From contig CAMEOC010000050.1 of NCBI GenBank assembly GCA_945929285.1, positions 1 to 7,180 on the forward strand: 7,180 bases of DNA. The letters run 5' to 3'. This document shows positions 4,356 to 7,180 of this stretch, piece after piece. Below the pieces are notes generated by a model, which was not told where the DNA came from, did not search any database, and saw only the letters and a program-made list of their open reading frames with translations. Positions within the stretch are counted from its first letter, which is position 1. The number at the start of each line of letters is the position of its first letter. The stretch is from an uncultured Mucispirillum sp. (lineage in GTDB: Bacteria; Chrysiogenota; Deferribacteres; Deferribacterales; Mucispirillaceae). Both the position numbers and the translations under genes were made by a program.

Positions 4356-6418
4356 TTAAAGCCTCCGTTCGTGGTGTTACAAGTAATATATCTCATATTG
4401 ATAATAAAATCAAGGAGTTATCAAGAGAAAAGCTTAATTTAAATAAAACACTAAATCTTGATAATCCTAATATATTAAAAACAAAAGAAGATATTGCTAG
4501 TCTAACAGAGGAAATAACTAGATTGACTTCTATTAAAAATATTAAAATTGGTATTAGTTCTAATGTTGATAACATAAAAACTCAAGCTAAAAGTATTTTT
4601 GGCATAGCTGTAAGTGCAGCTGGCAGTATATCTGTGCCTGTTAAATTTGCAATGGATTTTGAGCATAGTTTGCAGGTTGTATCTACCTTGTTTGGCGATA
4701 CATTGGTAGATGTTGAAAATTTATCTAAGCAGATATTAAGCCTGTCTTCTAGTTCTGGAGTTGCTGCTACAGAAATAAGCTCAGGTTTATATGAAGCACT
4801 TTCCAGTGGTTTACCTGTAACTGAAAATATGTCAGAATCGCTATCATTTATGGAAAAAAATATAAAACTTGCAAAGGCAGGTTTATCAGATGTTGCAACA
4901 GTTACTAAAACAGCAAGTTCTATACTTAATTCTTATAATTTAAATGTTTCAGAAACTGACAGGGTGCACAAAATCTTAATGCAGACACAAAATTTTGGAA
5001 CTACTACAGTTGGTGAGCTAGGAGCATCACTTTCTGGAGTAACTTCAGTAGCTGCAACTGCAGGGGTATCTTTAGAACAACTTGGGGCATCTATGGCAAC
5101 TCTTACTCATTCAGGAACAGGCACATCTGAAAGTGTAACTATGCTTAGAGCATTAATATCTGAACTGATGAAATCAGGGACTATTGGTGAAAAAAATTTA
5201 GCTGCTGCTTTAAGTTCAACTAAATATGCTGGTAAGTCATTTAAAGAGCTTGCATCTAGTGGTATGGCATTAAGTGAAATATTAAATATTTTAGGAGATT
5301 ATGCAAAAAGTAATAATAAAAGTATGATAGATATGTTTGGCTCTATTGAAGCAGGTAATGATGCTTTAAAATTAAGTGGCACAAATGCCGATTTTTATAT
5401 AAAAAGTTTACAAGAAATGAGTGCAAATGTAGATGTTGTAGATGATGCATATAAAAAAGTATCATCTAGTTTATCTTCTACTTTAGGTAAGTTAAAAACA
5501 AGTTTTGTTTCATTATCTATTACTATAGGAAAAATATTTTTACCACAAATTGTGCTAGCAGCAAATAAAATATCAGAATTTATTACTATACTGCAAAAAT
5601 CATTTAAAGAACATAAGGCGTTGTTTGAAAAAATTATAATTATAACGGCAGCTATTACTGGTTTTGTTGTAGCAGTAAAAACTATATCAATCACATTATC
5701 TGTATTAGGTATTGTTGTGAAAAGTGTTGCTCTTACTTTTATGTTTTTAAAATCTATTGTCGGTATTGCTGCTATTGTGTTTAAAGTATTTACTGTAACT
5801 GTGAATGTTTTAAAAGTTGCCATATTTGGTTTAGGTGGTGCTTTAAGATTTTTATTTTTATCTACACCTATAGGCTGGATAGCTTTGGCAATAGCTGCTA
5901 TTGTAGCATTGTATAAAAACTGGGATAAAGTAAAAGAAATAATAGGGCAAGTATGGGATAAAATAAAGGAAACATTTTGTAATTTTATAGAGTATTTAAA
6001 AGGATTAGGTTTAAAGATAAAAGAATTTTATATAAATATTTTAAATAGTATTATAGATGCAGTCACATATCCCATAGATAAAATAAAAAATGGGTTTTCT
6101 GAAGTAAAATCATTTTTAGGTTTAGGGGAAAATAATTCTTTTGATATTAATAAAAATACAACTGGCAGTTTTAGTATTGTCAAAGATGTATCTAAGTCAG
6201 CAGGGACAATAGGGCAATACTATGGAAAAAATGGTGTTGTTACAAATAATACTCGTAATATGAATGCACAAGTTACTTATGCTCCAAATATAACAATACA
6301 AGGTAATGCAAGTAAAGAGGATATTTTAGAGGCTGAAAAAATGAGCCAAAGAGAGTTTGAGAAAATGTATAAACAGCAGAAATATAATGATGCTAGATTA
6401 AGTTATGGTGGTTACTAA
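4298..6418 (+). CDS. T: Tail tape measure protein (TP901 family)
   Basis: AAAGGAG (4285-4291) lies six bases before the ATG. The 706-residue protein has an N-terminal helical, probably coiled-coil stretch (about 30-80). The TP901 core follows (about 115-400): FEHSLQVVSTLFGD, then SSSGVAATEISSGLYEALSSG, then TQNFGTTTVGELGASLSGV and AAGVSLEQLGASMATLT. A hydrophobic region at about 445-540 contains the familiar TPIGWIALAIAAIVALYKNWDKVKEIIG block. A polar tail ends in a charged helix (about 675-695). The protein sets tail length and passes through the tube; at the usual rough 0.15 nm per residue it predicts a tail near 105 nm. It overlaps the X gene by one base (TAATG). The upstream terminator means it needs read-through or its own promoter; I could not identify a convincing one. 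Confidence 0.95.
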   Translation: MSLEKIGLSFLIGGVVGASFKASVRGVTSNISHIDNKIKELSREKLNLNKTLNLDNPNILKTKEDIASLTEEITRLTSIKNIKIGISSNVDNIKTQAKSIFGIAVSAAGSISVPVKFAMDFEHSLQVVSTLFGDTLVDVENLSKQILSLSSSSGVAATEISSGLYEALSSGLPVTENMSESLSFMEKNIKLAKAGLSDVATVTKTASSILNSYNLNVSETDRVHKILMQTQNFGTTTVGELGASLSGVTSVAATAGVSLEQLGASMATLTHSGTGTSESVTMLRALISELMKSGTIGEKNLAAALSSTKYAGKSFKELASSGMALSEILNILGDYAKSNNKSMIDMFGSIEAGNDALKLSGTNADFYIKSLQEMSANVDVVDDAYKKVSSSLSSTLGKLKTSFVSLSITIGKIFLPQIVLAANKISEFITILQKSFKEHKALFEKIIIITAAITGFVVAVKTISITLSVLGIVVKSVALTFMFLKSIVGIAAIVFKVFTVTVNVLKVAIFGLGGALRFLFLSTPIGWIALAIAAIVALYKNWDKVKEIIGQVWDKIKETFCNFIEYLKGLGLKIKEFYINILNSIIDAVTYPIDKIKNGFSEVKSFLGLGENNSFDINKNTTGSFSIVKDVSKSAGTIGQYYGKNGVVTNNTRNMNAQVTYAPNITIQGNASKEDILEAEKMSQREFEKMYKQQKYNDARLSYGGY
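4385..4413 (-). promoter_or_regulatory. Putative promoter for the minus-strand membrane protein
   Basis: On the minus strand TTGATT (4413-4408), exactly 17 bases, then TATATT (4390-4385). A start near 4378 would give a leader of about 23 bases before the GGAGG ribosome site. The promoter lies inside the tape measure coding region. AT-rich DNA produces such matches by chance, so this is supportive only together with the ribosome site and signal peptide. Confidence 0.5.
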
Positions 6419-6618
6419 TGAAATATATAACAATTCAAGGTGATACATGGGATAGTATAGCATATAAAACTGTGGGCAGTGAATATGCTATGGTGGAAAT
6501 TATGAAAGCAAATAAAGAGTATTTAGGAACATTAATTTTTGATGGTGGGATTACACTTGTTATTCCAGAAAGTGCTAAGAATGCAAATATTGTAAATATT
6601 AGCTCGCCATGGGAATAA
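6418..6618 (+). CDS. X: Tail protein X, LysM-like
   Basis: The ATG overlaps the tape measure stop codon (TAATG), indicating coupling. The 66-residue product is about the size of P2 gpX and is essentially a single LysM-like fold. YITIQGDTWDSIAYKTVGSEY starts it, EIMKANKEY follows, and the closing strand is GGITLVIPE. In P2-like phages X belongs to the baseplate/hub end, and the LysM fold suggests contact with peptidoglycan or with hub components. It usually precedes gene D, which is not in this window; a non-coding cassette follows instead. No gpU-like gene lies between tape measure and X, where many relatives have one. Confidence 0.9.
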   Translation: MKYITIQGDTWDSIAYKTVGSEYAMVEIMKANKEYLGTLIFDGGITLVIPESAKNANIVNISSPWE

Positions 6619-6622
6619 TCGC

Positions 6623-6651
6623 TTGAATAAATAATAAAAATATGGCATAAA
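6623..6651 (+). promoter_or_regulatory. Promoter of cassette 2 peptide (extended -10)
   Basis: TTGAAT (6623-6628), a 17-base spacer, and CATAAA (6646-6651) preceded by TGG. GCAGT begins at 6658, seven bases beyond, exactly as in cassette 1. The -10 is poorer than in copy 1, but the extension and spacing are kept. Confidence 0.6.
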
Positions 6652-6675
6652 AGATATGCAGTCAGTATGCGGTTG

Positions 6676-6697
6676 GCTTACTTTAAAGGAGGTAAGC
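6676..6697 (+). promoter_or_regulatory. Leader hairpin holding the Shine-Dalgarno in its loop (cassette 2)
   Basis: GCTTAC (6676-6681) pairs with GTAAGC (6692-6697). The 10-base loop TTTAAAGGAG carries most of the GGAGG (6688-6692) used by the ATG at 6700. The first bases of the stem also belong to the left inverted-repeat arm, so the two pairings compete. Confidence 0.65.
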
Positions 6698-6699
6698 TT

Positions 6700-6774
6700 A
6701 TGGTGTATGAAAGCTGGATTATTCACATAATCATAGTAATCATAATCGCCAGCTTAATTCATAAGCTGAAATAG
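6700..6774 (+). CDS. 24-residue hydrophobic membrane peptide, type I toxin-like (copy 2)
   Basis: GGAGG lies seven bases before the ATG; the frame stops at TAG 6772-6774. The peptide begins MVYESWIIH, continues through an Ile-rich helix (IIIVIIIASLI) and ends HKLK. Compared with copy 1, residues M1, E4, S5, I10-12, I15-A17, I20, K22 and L23 are identical. Most shared residues are encoded by different codons, so this is not a recent duplicate. The M-x-x-E-S start followed by a membrane helix and a basic end recalls TxpA/holin-like toxin peptides. Toxicity and membrane action are inferred from form and from the antisense arrangement around it. Confidence 0.75.
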   Translation: MVYESWIIHIIIVIIIASLIHKLK

Positions 6775-6778
6775 CCAT

Positions 6779-6850
6779 AAAAAAACCGCAAGCGGCACTT
6801 GCGGTTTAAAAAAAATAAAATTTTAACCAAGAGCTAACCGCCCTGACTGC
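6779..6850 (-). ncRNA. Predicted antisense RNA of cassette 2
   Basis: It would start near 6848-6850 from the minus-strand promoter and end about 70 nt later at a 10-bp hairpin followed by seven T residues on this strand. It overlaps the 3' untranslated part of the peptide message and stops a few bases short of the peptide stop codon. Its 5' end (GCAGTCAG, then GCGGTTAGCTC) almost repeats the 5' end of the peptide message. A degradation or sequestration role as antitoxin is inferred. Confidence 0.62.
6783..6807 (-). terminator. Terminator of the cassette 2 antisense RNA
   Basis: AAACCGCAAG (6783-6792) pairs with CTTGCGGTTT (6798-6807) around a CGGCA loop, giving a 10-bp stem. On the minus strand it runs into TTTTTTT; on the plus strand it is followed by A residues. 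It is therefore a good terminator for the antisense RNA, while the peptide message probably reads through it. Confidence 0.8.
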
Positions 6851-6854
6851 ACCT

Positions 6855-6883
6855 AATATATACCATTCATTATTTTTTTTCAA
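6855..6883 (-). promoter_or_regulatory. Antisense promoter of cassette 2
   Basis: On the minus strand TTGAAA (6883-6878), 17 bases, TATATT (6860-6855), then AGGTGCAGT. Hexamers, spacing and downstream bases are identical to cassette 1, although the spacer sequence differs at several positions. Confidence 0.82.
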
Positions 6884-6924
6884 GTCTAATTTTAATATTA
6901 TAAATTTAAAAAGGAATATAATAT

Positions 6925-6978
6925 ATGAAATCGCAGGAATTATTAAATATTATGAAATACGGCAACTATAAACAATAA
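6925..6978 (+). CDS. 17-codon mini-ORF, repeat copy 1
   Basis: AAAAAGG (6908-6914) lies about ten bases before the ATG. The frame reads MKSQELLNIMKYGNYKQ and stops at TAA 6976-6978. An AT-rich hairpin overlaps the stop: 6977-6988 with 6995-7006, perfect 12-bp stem, loop GTCCGT. It may be a leader peptide, the duplicated N-terminus of a larger downstream gene, or not translated at all. I recognise no family. Confidence 0.35.
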   Translation: MKSQELLNIMKYGNYKQ

Positions 6979-7089
6979 TAAAAATTTCGTCCGTGAAATT
7001 TTTATTTAGGCGAGCTTATGAAATAAATTCATTTAAGCTCTTACTAAAGACGGGCTTCCATGCCCTTAAAAAGTTTTATGGGGTTTGTT

Positions 7090-7143
7090 ATGAAATCGCA
7101 GGAATTATTAAATATTATTAAATATGGCAACTATAAACAATAA
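7090..7143 (+). CDS. 17-codon mini-ORF, repeat copy 2
   Basis: The peptide is identical to the one at 6925 except Met10 is Ile (ATG to ATT); the other change (TAC to TAT) is silent. The upstream bases differ (GGGTTTGTT), leaving no clear Shine-Dalgarno close by; GGGG at 7080-7083 is the nearest G-rich tract. The same stop-overlapping hairpin recurs at 7142-7171. Confidence 0.3.
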   Translation: MKSQELLNIIKYGNYKQ

Positions 7144-7180
7144 TAAAAATTTCGTCCGTGAAATTTTTATTTAGGCGAGC

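Larger units (their letters stand above)
6657..6851. repeat. Inverted repeats bounding cassette 2
   Basis: TGCAGTCAG (6657-6665) pairs perfectly with CTGACTGCA (6843-6851). GCGGTTGGCT (6669-6678) pairs with AGCTAACCGC (6832-6841), with one G-U. Only a TAT opposite C internal loop interrupts the 19 pairs. The arms enclose 195 bp, against 200 bp in cassette 1, and have the same relation to the promoters. Confidence 0.85.
6925..7180 (+). repeat. 91-bp direct repeat at 165-bp spacing, running off the window
   Basis: Bases 6925-7015 and 7090-7180 match at 89 of 91 positions. Similarity begins at the start codon of the mini-ORF (one further base matches) and continues to the window end, so the second copy may extend further. 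Between them, 7016-7089 hold a GAGCTTA/TAAGCTC hairpin (7012-7040) and GGGC/GCCC (7052-7065). The arrangement suggests a 165-bp tandem unit, possibly with more copies downstream. Confidence 0.85.

Noticed and set aside
4393..4575. Minus-strand 60-codon hydrophobic ORF in the tape measure gene
   Set aside because: It lies entirely within the complement of the coiled-coil coding region, without a clear ribosome site; its hydrophobicity follows from antisense of Lys/Asn-rich codons.
5395..5823. Minus-strand ORF of 142 codons inside the tape measure gene
   Set aside because: It is fully antisense to a well-supported gene, is low in complexity (I, T, F, N), and has no recognisable domain; typical shadow in AT-rich DNA.
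6532..6726. Minus-strand 64-codon ORF across X and cassette 2
   Set aside because: It overlaps X and the cassette promoter, leader and peptide start; no domain or start signal supports it.
6925..7180. CRISPR or diversity-generating repeat
   Set aside because: Two 91-bp units with a 74-bp spacer are too long for CRISPR, and the two differences are not adenine-specific changes of a template/variable pair.

Overview
The window is an AT-rich (estimated near one third G+C, not counted) stretch of a tail-morphogenesis operon from a contractile-tailed, P2/Mu-type phage or prophage. All recognised structural genes run on the + strand. Gene content points to a myovirus-like prophage of a low-GC, probably Gram-negative host. 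The hairpin repeat near 2434 and the base composition make a host such as Mucispirillum (Deferribacteres) conceivable, but that is a guess.

Layout. 1-363: end of a minor tail protein Z (GpZ) gene. 360-860: probable tail terminator/neck-region protein. 875-2296: tail sheath (FI-like). 2297-3075: a gap of about 780 bases holding palindromic repeats and then a small cassette, here called cassette 1. 3076-3594: tail tube (FII-like). 3592-3714: a second palindromic repeat. 3756-4099: tail assembly chaperone, with a short 0-frame product and a longer product by -1 frameshift at GGGAAAG. 4116-4355, minus strand: a probable small secreted/membrane protein with its own promoter and ribosome binding site, sharing a terminator with the chaperone gene. 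4298-6418: tape measure protein. 6418-6618: tail protein X (LysM). 6623-6883: cassette 2, a divergent homologue of cassette 1. 6925-7180: a 91-bp sequence repeated at 165-bp spacing, each copy starting with the same 17-codon mini-ORF.

The structural genes cooperate conventionally. Tube subunits polymerise around the tape measure with help from the E/E+E' chaperones, the sheath wraps the tube, the terminator caps it, and X belongs to the baseplate/spike end.

The most interesting part is the pair of cassettes (2756-3021 and 6623-6883), one between sheath and tube and the other after X. Each has an extended -10 promoter, a leader hairpin placing the Shine-Dalgarno in its loop, a 24-residue Ile-rich membrane peptide (12/24 identical between copies, 7 of those 12 with different codons), and a hairpin terminator best suited to the opposite strand. 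Each also has a strong convergent antisense promoter (TTGAAA-N17-TATATT in both). The two opposing RNAs of a cassette would begin with nearly the same roughly 20 nt. This looks like a two-copy type I toxin-antitoxin (TxpA/RatA- or Fst-like) system that I do not recognise as a named family. All function here is inferred from sequence.
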